Positions 55,901 to 62,575 of a stretch of 64,000 bases of DNA are shown piece after piece (the stretch's first letter is position 1; every line of letters starts with the position of its first letter). The DNA is taken from contig NZ_JHYO01000008.1 in the NCBI RefSeq assembly GCF_000688235.1, positions 1 through 64,000 on the forward strand, in the 5' to 3' direction. Made by a program: the position numbers and the translations under genes. The notes below the pieces were generated by a model that was not told where the DNA came from, searched no databases, and was given only the letters and a program-made list of their open reading frames with translations. Source of the DNA: Terasakiella pusilla DSM 6293. GTDB lineage: Bacteria; Pseudomonadota; Alphaproteobacteria; Rhodospirillales; Terasakiellaceae.

Positions 55901-56251
55901 GACAACTATCAAGGCGGTGACGTGCGCTCGACCAAAAACCTCTCCGGTGGGGAAAGCTTTATCGTCAGCCTCGCGCTTGCCTTGGGACTGGCCCAAATGG
56001 CAAGCCACAACGTGCGCGTCGACTCCCTCTTCCTCGACGAAGGCTTCGGCACATTAGACGAAGACGCCCTTGAAACCGCGCTTGAAACCCTCTCCAGCCT
56101 GCAACAAGACGGCAAACTCATCGGCGTCATCTCCCACGTCCAAGCCCTAAAAGACCGCATCCCCACCCAAATCCACGTCACCCCCACCCACAACGGCCGC
56201 AGCCGCTTAAATGTGCCGGGGGTTGGGGGGGGGGGGGGGGGTGAAAAGTGA
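52991..56251 (+). CDS. sbcC: Exonuclease subunit SbcC
   Basis: The 1086-residue SMC-like ATPase has Walker A 'TGPTGAGKSTILDAICLALF' near the N-terminus, two long coiled coils around a zinc-hook 'GKACPLCGATDHPF', and the C-terminal signature 'NLSGGESFIVSLALALGLAQ' with Walker B 'VDSLFLDEGFGTLDEDALE'. It partners SbcD. The last residues (VGGGGGGEK) come from a run of 17 G at 56225-56241; a change of one or two G alters only this tail. The gene end marks the border to AT-rich foreign DNA. Confidence 0.95.
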   Translation: MKILNVRFKNLNSLVGEWSIDFTDPAFTTEGIFAITGPTGAGKSTILDAICLALFGQTPRLGKISQGSNEIMSRQTGICFSEVTFESQSGTYRSHWSQHRSREKADGNLQSPKHELSDAASGNILSNKVSQVPSLIEDVTGMDFSRFTRSILLAQGEFAKFLTSSADQRAPILEQITGTEVYSQISILVHERNREENDKLQQLKQAVDHVTLLSEEDLTTITEDLERATEQLDARKDANAHLTKTLHWRHSIDKLTAELKSLEDAQVQLANDTTAFAPKLNALLEAQKAASLDSLFATLQTKRADQTADQAQRTREEEKLPQLIKTGEDSKVRFDQAVEAFNTARQQQANAQNLLKAVRQLDHQLQTVKDNLASAQSQIDKEETALKNLQAQHLQNHTDTTRLSQQRTESDEYLRTHAADESLIADLAGIEAQLSALQDQQKALTLAVQKRDHAHKAVEEAAEKVAQGSAALTALHTAFESATTQKATAQSQLDTLLAGRLLREYQTEKDTLVRELGFKQQIATLEAQRQHLEDGKACPLCGATDHPFAQGNVPTPDETELQITEITRLIEQIEHAQQNLQDADKAVTQAREKHLAQEHHNDRLHLEQTTAQTTLSDAENQMAEAKASLAKSLETVQARLHPLGIDQIDSTNTQDLLAQLRHRRDLWHNAATQKTTFEKEADRLETQKRHLEQNIQDQTKRLTQQHADLETLRHRLTTQQAERQNLFGDKDPDQEEKRLNDHVAQAEQHREQGETHYRTCQQTYTTAKEKIDDLKARLTERADQLHGLEHEFITQLNALGFEDEASFNTARLPAVERDHLQQQATELENRRLNLTARQAEKTEALRELRTQHQNDQPLADLQHALSEGEARLGELQSQVASLRHRLDENERAKELIKDRQSAIVAQQKECVKWNSLHQLIGSSDGKKFRNFAQGLTFEVMIKHANQQLSKMSDRYLLLRDTTQPLDLNVMDNYQGGDVRSTKNLSGGESFIVSLALALGLAQMASHNVRVDSLFLDEGFGTLDEDALETALETLSSLQQDGKLIGVISHVQALKDRIPTQIHVTPTHNGRSRLNVPGVGGGGGGEK
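56225..56241 (+). repeat. 17-base G homopolymer at the end of sbcC
   Basis: Seventeen consecutive G lie in the last codons of sbcC. Its length sets which of three stop codons is used: directly after (18 G), TGA at 56249 (17 G), or later in the AT-rich DNA. Such tracts slip in replication and are hard to sequence. Confidence 0.9.
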
Positions 56252-56315
56252 AAAAGATTTTTTAAAAATCTAATACCCACAGGTAAGGTTTTTGCGAAAG
56301 GCTTTTCCTATTCTG

Positions 56316-57737
56316 CTAACTAAGATTCAAAGCCTTCCATAATCCTCTATGAAGCATAATATCTTCGTTAATTGAAAATGTAGAATTCTGGTTTCTGAAC
56401 TTGTAACTATATCTTGTTTCCCTTCCAACCCTTTGAATATTTCCAATTGCGCATGATGAAAATAGAGCGTCGAGAATACTTGCCAGAACATCAGGATCGT
56501 CTGATATTTCTTCTTCAATAAAATTAATAAAGTCTCTCGTTTTGAGTTCTCTTGACCGAGTTTTGCCGAAATAACTAAAAACCTGTTCGATAATCTTATC
56601 AGAGATTATACCTACTAAACTATCTTTAATCTCTGGCAGAAAATACTCACTTGAGTAGTGCTTAACGCCCTCCTTGACATCATTCTCACTCAACGTTCTT
56701 GAATTATAAAAATTTTGCATACTTTTCATAAGCTGCAAAAAGTCTCTTGGAGTATGTCTCGTGTGATTGAGAAGATGTTTAATTGTTTCGGTATGATTGA
56801 TGCGCTTGGGAAAAAAACTATCAAATATGTCAATGTTTTTGTCGATATATAAATGAGCTCTGGCATTTGCTAATTTGACTAACTCATTTTCAGCTAGATT
56901 CTCCTCCCCCCTATACCAATCAAGTTTTACACTAGTGTCTTGTCTAATTTTATTCTTATTTGTGTTGTTGGCTTTCTCAAACACATCAGTGCGGCACAAA
57001 ATAATAATTTTAATTTTTTGTCTATTTTTGGCGAAGTGCATATTGAGCCGTCTTGCTTGGAAAATCAAAGACCCTATAGCCTTGTATTGCATTTCTTTAC
57101 CTGTAAGGATGTCATCCAAACCATCAATTACGACAATGTGCTGCGAACCAAAGTTAACCGACAGAATTGCTTTTAACAGATGATCTTCAAGCATTGGCAT
57201 TCGTCCAATTGCATCCGGTAAATTACCTTCTTCAGTGATTTTAAGGGTTTTTAAAATGTCTAAAGAAAACGTTCTTTTTGAAGAGTGCTCTATGATTCTC
57301 CGAATATTCGCATCTGGCAGAAGTCCTACAGACCTCAGAGTACCAAAGGTCTCAGAGAAATCGGCGCCTTGTGCCATGCTCTCATCTTGCTGTATGGAAT
57401 CCATTACCGATATTAAAAGAAGCCAAGCCCAAGCAGACGGATAAGTTGCCTCAGAGCTTTCTTTCGAAGGACTAAGCTTATCAAATGTTTTAAAAGGAAA
57501 GTCTTCTAGGTTAATTCTTTTTACAAAAAATTCAGGATCATGAGCTGCCTCATTTTCAAGCTTCTCACCAAGAATGGATTTTCCTGCACCTTTATTGCCT
57601 AGAAACAAAAAATCAGGCTTAAACCTAGCATGGGATAGTGCATTTTTATGATCATAATACCCTTCATTGATCAACCTTGGTTGATACAAAGCTTCATTAG
57701 AAGCATCAGCATATCCAAATTCAATTTTTTTAAACAA
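56316..57737 (-). CDS. P-loop ATPase, Sll1717-like, possible defence protein
   Basis: The 473-residue cytoplasmic protein begins 'MFKKIEFGYADASNEALYQP' and has Walker A 'FLGNKGAGKSILGEKLE' and Walker B 'HIVVIDGLDDILTG', then 'MHFAKNRQKIKIIILCRTDVF' (sensor-like) and a C-terminal helical/winged part. The pattern matches the Sll1717 group of STAND-like ATPases often found in accessory islands. I start at TTG 57737, with AGGAT nine bases upstream; a TTG at 57800 is further in frame but has no ribosome site. It is convergent with sbcC (64 bases apart) and divergent from tnsA. Role in phage defence or in the transposon is conjecture. Confidence 0.7.
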   Translation of the reverse strand: MFKKIEFGYADASNEALYQPRLINEGYYDHKNALSHARFKPDFLFLGNKGAGKSILGEKLENEAAHDPEFFVKRINLEDFPFKTFDKLSPSKESSEATYPSAWAWLLLISVMDSIQQDESMAQGADFSETFGTLRSVGLLPDANIRRIIEHSSKRTFSLDILKTLKITEEGNLPDAIGRMPMLEDHLLKAILSVNFGSQHIVVIDGLDDILTGKEMQYKAIGSLIFQARRLNMHFAKNRQKIKIIILCRTDVFEKANNTNKNKIRQDTSVKLDWYRGEENLAENELVKLANARAHLYIDKNIDIFDSFFPKRINHTETIKHLLNHTRHTPRDFLQLMKSMQNFYNSRTLSENDVKEGVKHYSSEYFLPEIKDSLVGIISDKIIEQVFSYFGKTRSRELKTRDFINFIEEEISDDPDVLASILDALFSSCAIGNIQRVGRETRYSYKFRNQNSTFSINEDIMLHRGLWKALNLS

Positions 57738-58147
57738 ATGACTACATCCTAAAAAGATAAAACAACATTTTTTCAACTTTTGCACGTCAACTTTACACAA
57801 CCAAAAAGATATAAATCAAGCCCCATTCGACAAAACTTAGATACTTACTATGTCAAAAACTAACAAACCATGATTCAAGAGAATCCTTATAAAACAAAGT
57901 ATTACACACCCATAAGATCGGATTCCTATAGGCAGAACACTAATAAATCGCGAGTTTGTTTTTTACTAAGAATCCTGTAATAGGTCATTGAAATTAAAAG
58001 AGAACATTTCAAAACAGGTTTAATTGTTTTCTTTAATAACTGTATATGATTTAATCATTTTCAGACCGACAAAATGCGGACAAAGGGAGCGGCACCTCTC
58101 TTAACGCGCCTTAAACACTTAAGGTGAACTTTGCGTTAGGAGAAAAC
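57738..58147. other. Intergenic region between the ATPase and tnsA: candidate transposon-end sites and tnsA control
   Basis: About 410 AT-rich bases without a gene. GACAAAACTTAG (57829-57840), GTCAAAAACTAA (57852-57863), GACAAAATGCGG (58068-58079) and GACAAAG (58079-58085) resemble the GACAAAATAG core of Tn7 TnsB sites, and two of them are 23 bases apart. The match is suggestive only; no terminal TGT was found at the expected distance. Confidence 0.35.
58102..58143 (+). promoter_or_regulatory. Nested inverted repeat overlapping the tnsA ribosome site
   Basis: CCTTAA (58109-58114) pairs with TTAAGG (58119-58124), and outside it TAACGC (58102-58107) with GCGTTA (58133-58138). The outer arm touches the AGGAGA ribosome site (58138-58143) of tnsA. 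It could be a repressor operator or an RNA hairpin limiting TnsA synthesis. Confidence 0.45.
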
Positions 58148-58564
58148 ATGCCTAGAACAATCCCACTATCTAAGGGCAACCACATTACAGGTTTCCATCC
58201 CATTCGCCCTGGCCATGGGATGGTGGCTTTTGAAAGTAAACTTGAGTGTGATTTTCTCTCTTGGATCACTAAATTTGGAGGCAACCCTACGGTTACCTCC
58301 CAACCACTCACAACAAAGTATTTAGATCATAACAATATCTGGAGAAAATATACTCCTGATTTTCTGATAACATATCCAACTTTAATTCCAGTCCAGTTAC
58401 AAAAATGGAATTTCAGTACCAACACTATCATCGAAATTAAGTATTCTGCTGAAGCTGAAAAAAAGTCAGCAACGATCCAAAGAAAACTAAATGCCGTTCG
58501 TAAAATAGGCTACCGCACAGTTCTCCTTACAGAAATTGACATTACAGGAGAGCCCTATGAATAA
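58148..58564 (+). CDS. tnsA: TnsA-like transposon endonuclease, nuclease domain only
   Basis: The 138-residue protein has the restriction-endonuclease-like layout of TnsA: 'VAFESKLECDFLSWITKFGG' (E29/E33), 'RKYTPDFLITYP' (D71) and 'NTIIEIKYS' (E96, K98). In Tn7, TnsA cuts the 5' strands at the transposon ends so that transposition is cut-and-paste. Tn7 TnsA is about twice as long; here the C-terminal TnsC-contacting domain is missing. I start at ATG 58148 (TTAGGAGA upstream) rather than GTG 58124. It overlaps tnsB by eight bases. Confidence 0.85.
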   Translation: MPRTIPLSKGNHITGFHPIRPGHGMVAFESKLECDFLSWITKFGGNPTVTSQPLTTKYLDHNNIWRKYTPDFLITYPTLIPVQLQKWNFSTNTIIEIKYSAEAEKKSATIQRKLNAVRKIGYRTVLLTEIDITGEPYE

Positions 58565-60128
58565 CTCAAAAACTCTTGACCCTTCAGTACATGAAGAAGC
58601 GAAACGCCGTTTTGATATCCTGAAAAAATATCGAAATCGAACACATTTCTCATTGGAAGAAATCACCTTACTTTCAAAAAAGTTAAAATTATCACAATCT
58701 CAAACAAGGAAGATTCTTCGTCGCTTCCTTGAAAGCGGGGGACTAAACTCCCTATTTCCCAGAAAGCCTGGACCGAGAGTTGGGACAAGAAAACTAATGC
58801 CAGCTTGCGAAGAAATCATTCGTGAGAAAATTTACAAATTTTATGCTTCACTATCTCAACCTAGTATCTTGAGGTTAAACGAAGAAATTACTGCTGAATG
58901 CAAAAAGAATTTTGTCCCAATTCCAAACATCAATACTGTAAGGGCAAGATTAAAAGATGCTGACGCCGAACTCATCGCAAAAAAAAGATATGGAATTGCC
59001 AAAGGGCATAGTCGACGAGGTACTGCCTTTAAAAGACACGTAGTTCAAAAACCTCTTCAAGAAGTTCAAATAGACCATACCCCTGTAGACATAATACTTC
59101 TCAGCGAAGACAAGAAAACAACATTAGGTCGGCCATATTTGACGATTGTAGAAGATGTCTACAGTCGTATGGTTCTAGGGTATTACCTTTCAATGCGCCC
59201 CCCAAGTTCATTATCAGTTGCTCTTGCTCTTCTTAATGCAATTTGGCCGAAAAACGATCTCTTAGACGAAGTCAATATTCCTAGTGAATGGTGTTGTTAT
59301 GGAGTTCCCTATAGCGTCCATATTGATAATGCAAAAGAATTTCGATCTATTGCTTTGCGAAAGGGATGTGAAGAATTTGGTATAACCCTAAAATACCGTC
59401 CTGTAAAAAAATCTTGGTTTGGAGGTCATGTTGAACGCCTCTTAGGAACTATCAATAGTCAAGTTCATCAACTACCAGGTACAACAAAATCTAATCCGCT
59501 TGATAGAGGTGAGTACGAAAGTGCTGAGCATGCAAAATTCAATTTCAAAGAATTTGAAAGATGGTTAATCCTTCAAATCCAAAAATACCACCACTCCGAC
59601 CACCAAGGCTTGGGGAGAATTCCACCAATCTCAATGTGGAAAATGGCTTGTGACAAAGGGTTTTCTCCTGAAACGGTTGGAGATAAAAAACATCTTTACC
59701 TAACATTTTTGCCGCTTGAAACGAGAACAGTTTCTCGTGAGGGTATTCGGCTATTCAACATACGTTACGTAAACACAGAGATTGAACGATATGCAAATTA
59801 TCTTGGGAAAAAAGTCATTGTGAAATATGACCCAAGAAACCTTGCAAAGGTATGGGTCTACTTTCCAAACAATAATATCTACGAGTTTCATTATAGAAAC
59901 CCAGGAAACCCTAACATCTCAAGGTGGGAACTAGAAGCAATCAGCAAAAAACTAATTGCTGAGGGGAGAGCACGGGTCTCTGAAGAAGCCCTGTTTCAAA
60001 TTCATAAGCAGCAACGCGAAATAGAAAGAAGCGTTGCGTCCCAATCCAGTCAAATTGAGTCAGAACCAGAAAACGTAAATGAAGACCCCTTACGTAATTA
60101 TTCTCCTAAGACTCTGGATACGGAGTAA
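58557..60128 (+). CDS. tnsB: TnsB-like DDE transposase (Mu/TniA family)
   Basis: The 523-residue protein has N-terminal helix-turn-helix domains, an RNase-H core with D173 ('EVQIDHTPVDIIL'), D257 ('YSVHIDNAKEFRS') and E293 ('SWFGGHVERLLGTIN'), giving the D-35-E spacing, and a C-terminal Mu-transposase beta domain ('YLGKKVIVKYDPRNLAKVWV'). All catalytic residues are intact. It joins the 3' ends to target DNA and binds the transposon ends. ATG 58557 is preceded by AGGAG. It overlaps tnsA and ends five bases before tnsC. Confidence 0.95.
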   Translation: MNNSKTLDPSVHEEAKRRFDILKKYRNRTHFSLEEITLLSKKLKLSQSQTRKILRRFLESGGLNSLFPRKPGPRVGTRKLMPACEEIIREKIYKFYASLSQPSILRLNEEITAECKKNFVPIPNINTVRARLKDADAELIAKKRYGIAKGHSRRGTAFKRHVVQKPLQEVQIDHTPVDIILLSEDKKTTLGRPYLTIVEDVYSRMVLGYYLSMRPPSSLSVALALLNAIWPKNDLLDEVNIPSEWCCYGVPYSVHIDNAKEFRSIALRKGCEEFGITLKYRPVKKSWFGGHVERLLGTINSQVHQLPGTTKSNPLDRGEYESAEHAKFNFKEFERWLILQIQKYHHSDHQGLGRIPPISMWKMACDKGFSPETVGDKKHLYLTFLPLETRTVSREGIRLFNIRYVNTEIERYANYLGKKVIVKYDPRNLAKVWVYFPNNNIYEFHYRNPGNPNISRWELEAISKKLIAEGRARVSEEALFQIHKQQREIERSVASQSSQIESEPENVNEDPLRNYSPKTLDTE

Positions 60129-60133
60129 GTGAC

Positions 60134-61009
60134 ATGACTGAAGATGCAACAAATTATAGTCATTTGAGTGAATTAGCACTTGAATACATTCATCGCAGTG
60201 ACGACGAACGTAAAAGGTTCATATGCCAAGACAAATGGATAGCATTACCATTTGCAGAACAAGCAATTAAGCGCATTGAAGAGCTCCTTTTTTTTCCGAA
60301 GAACAAAAGAATGACATGTTTATTAATTCATGGAGAAAGTTCAATGGGAAAATCGCATATTTTGGATAGGGTTCGAAAGAAATACTCTGCAGGCATCCAA
60401 CGAAGAGATGGAGGAGACAGCCACCCTATTCTGGCTCTTCAACTAGTTGCAACTCCTGATGAAAAACGTGTTATGTCAGCAATCACACGCAGCCTAAAAG
60501 CACCTACGCGAAATAGGGAAACAATTGAAAGCCTTGAACGGGTTATTAGTAATGTTTTTGCACGTATCAAGCCAGCAGCACTTTTCCTCGATGAATTTAA
60601 CAACATTGATGCATGCTCACGCCAAGATCAGAAAAAAATACTCAATTTCTTCAAATATCTATCAAACGAATACCGGATGCCCGTTATAGCTTTTGGCACC
60701 TCTCTTTCAGTTTCAATCATAGGATATGATCCACAAATAAGTCGCCGCTTCGAAACCTTTTTATTGCCGACCTGGTCATTAAATGAAGAGTTTATAGACT
60801 TCGTAGCAAGCTTAGTTGCAACATATCCACTAAGAAAAAAAAGCCACGTCATCGAACCCAGATTATGTAGAGAAATTCTAGAAGTTTGCGATGGTGTAAC
60901 AGGAGAAGTTGAAAAATTACTGCGCAGAGCAGCTTTAAAAGCTGTTGGGGGAGAAGAGCGCATAACGCCTTCGATCATATCGGAGGTAATAGATCAAAGA
61001 TGGCTATAA
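60134..61009 (+). CDS. tnsC: TnsC/TniB-like AAA+ ATPase, transposition regulator
   Basis: The 291-residue protein has Walker A 'IHGESSMGKSHIL' (residues 67-74) and Walker B 'AALFLDEFNNID' (151-157), with AAA+ sensor 'MPVIAFGTSLSVSIIGYD'. It is shorter than Tn7 TnsC (about 550) and close to TniB of Tn5053-like elements. It should form filaments on target DNA and link TniQ to the transposase. Its end overlaps the tniQ start by 10 bases. Confidence 0.92.
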   Translation: MTEDATNYSHLSELALEYIHRSDDERKRFICQDKWIALPFAEQAIKRIEELLFFPKNKRMTCLLIHGESSMGKSHILDRVRKKYSAGIQRRDGGDSHPILALQLVATPDEKRVMSAITRSLKAPTRNRETIESLERVISNVFARIKPAALFLDEFNNIDACSRQDQKKILNFFKYLSNEYRMPVIAFGTSLSVSIIGYDPQISRRFETFLLPTWSLNEEFIDFVASLVATYPLRKKSHVIEPRLCREILEVCDGVTGEVEKLLRRAALKAVGGEERITPSIISEVIDQRWL

Positions 61010-62112
61010 CTACATCATCACATTTTCAAAAGGTGGATTTCCTACCTCATGAGGCATTTTCCTCCTGGTTTACACGACTAGCATCTGAAAACAGTTGCTC
61101 TGCAAAAGATTTCCTTCATCTTCTTGATGACCATTTTGGCTACAAAGGAACATTGGTTCGATCAAGTCGTGATATTGATGATCCATCAGAGGAACTTCTA
61201 ATAGCCCTATTTTGTATAGATTTTGCAAATGTCGAAGAAATGCGTTCCTCGACTTTATCATCTTGGAAGAATCAAATTACATTTCCTTGGCTTCGTACTC
61301 GCTATAATTCAAGTACCCTTTCCCCAGTTAAAAAAATCCGGTGGTGCCCTACATGCCTAAAGGAAAATGGCAATTTTGATATAAGGTATAGACTAGGTCA
61401 AAACCTGTGCTGCTCAAATCATAAACAATTTATATCAGATAAATGCCCCTGCTGCTTCCAACCCATCACTACTTGGCCTCTACTAAATAGTAAATATGCT
61501 CTGTGCCCTTACTGTCAATCTCACCTTGACAAAGGAAACCACTTAGAAGTCCCAGATTGGGCTTTGCAATGGCAAGAGCTCGTAGACACTGCCAATAAAA
61601 AATTTGTTGTGTTTCATACAGGAAAAAAAGTCGCTACCTTCAGGTTTGTCGAAATGTTTATAATGTTCCATGCACTTCTGGACCCATTATATTCCCCTGG
61701 AAAATGGGTGAAAGGCTTAGCTGAAAGCCCTTGGATACATCCTAAATATATCTACAGCCTATTCGACGAATTCCCAAACAGAGTATCTTCCATTACGACT
61801 CACATGCAGACATGCGCATTAATAATCATGCTAATGAACAAGGATGCAGACAAACTGAAATTTTTCTTCGCAAAACTTGATGAAACGCGTCAACGTATCG
61901 TCGCTGTTGTTTCAGATCGTTGCTTGCCCCTTAACTGGTCGTCCTACTTGCCAGCTTCAGCAATCGAGTTCGCAGAAACAGATGCTATGCTAAAAATGAG
62001 GAGACCTCTATATCAATCTTTCACACGTTACATACGAAATCCAAACCCGTCCAAACCTATCCAGCCATTACGTTATCCTCTCTCAAGAAAACGTAATGAA
62101 ATATTGCAATAA
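61000..62112 (+). CDS. tniQ: TniQ/TnsD-like target selector
   Basis: The 370-residue protein starts with the TniQ box 'LPHEAFSSWFTRLASENSC' and has a zinc-finger region with C116/C119, C137-C138/H141, C149/C152 and C169/C172 ('IRWCPTCLKENG', 'LCCSNHKQF', 'KCPCCFQPI', 'LCPYCQSH'). The rest is helical. TniQ proteins choose the insertion site, either by binding a chromosomal attachment site (TnsD) or by joining other targeting modules. It is shorter than TnsD of Tn7 (508). No CRISPR genes are in the visible part. Confidence 0.9.
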   Translation: MAITTSSHFQKVDFLPHEAFSSWFTRLASENSCSAKDFLHLLDDHFGYKGTLVRSSRDIDDPSEELLIALFCIDFANVEEMRSSTLSSWKNQITFPWLRTRYNSSTLSPVKKIRWCPTCLKENGNFDIRYRLGQNLCCSNHKQFISDKCPCCFQPITTWPLLNSKYALCPYCQSHLDKGNHLEVPDWALQWQELVDTANKKFVVFHTGKKVATFRFVEMFIMFHALLDPLYSPGKWVKGLAESPWIHPKYIYSLFDEFPNRVSSITTHMQTCALIIMLMNKDADKLKFFFAKLDETRQRIVAVVSDRCLPLNWSSYLPASAIEFAETDAMLKMRRPLYQSFTRYIRNPNPSKPIQPLRYPLSRKRNEILQ

Positions 62113-62136
62113 ATATAACTGATTTATAGGTGCATT

Positions 62137-62538
62137 ATGTCTTCATCAGTCCGTATCTCAGAACGTCTCTTTCAAGCTGCTTATCAAAAAGGGAAAATTG
62201 AATGCAGATCTACCGCCAAACAAATCGAATATTGGGCGGAAATTGGTAGGACTGTGGAAAGACATGCAGGTCTTACGGCTATGGATTTATTGCAAATATC
62301 TTCTGGTGCTAAAACACTAATAATTGAAGAAATGGATGTCAGCAATATTTCAAGTTCAACCATCTTAGAACTTATTGAACAAGATAAAGCTTCCGGTGAT
62401 TTCCAAAAAGATATTTTGAAAAATGGACCTATCTATCAGCGCTGTTTAACCAATACAAATTACCTTGAACAAATTCATCCTGATGGCAGCACAAAAATTG
62501 GAAATTTTGTTGATGGTTGTTTTGTAAAAAAGACATAA
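62137..62538 (+). CDS. ParD-like small protein following tniQ
   Basis: The 133-residue protein begins 'VRISERLFQAAYQKGKIECR' and 'STAKQIEYWAEIGRTVERHA', the pattern of ParD-like antitoxins (ribbon-helix-helix DNA binding). The second half ends 'GPIYQRCLTNTNYLEQIHPD' and is not recognised. It is 24 bases after tniQ with no toxin gene beside it. It may be an autoregulator of the transposition operon, an orphan antitoxin, or an accessory factor. Confidence 0.65.
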   Translation: MSSSVRISERLFQAAYQKGKIECRSTAKQIEYWAEIGRTVERHAGLTAMDLLQISSGAKTLIIEEMDVSNISSSTILELIEQDKASGDFQKDILKNGPIYQRCLTNTNYLEQIHPDGSTKIGNFVDGCFVKKT

Positions 62539-62575
62539 GCGAAGCGAAGAGAAATAATCACTTTTGCCATGACTA

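Noticed and set aside
53438-56280. Several long minus-strand frames opposite sbcC
   Set aside because: They mirror the Gln/Leu-rich coiled coils of SbcC and have no ribosome sites or family features.
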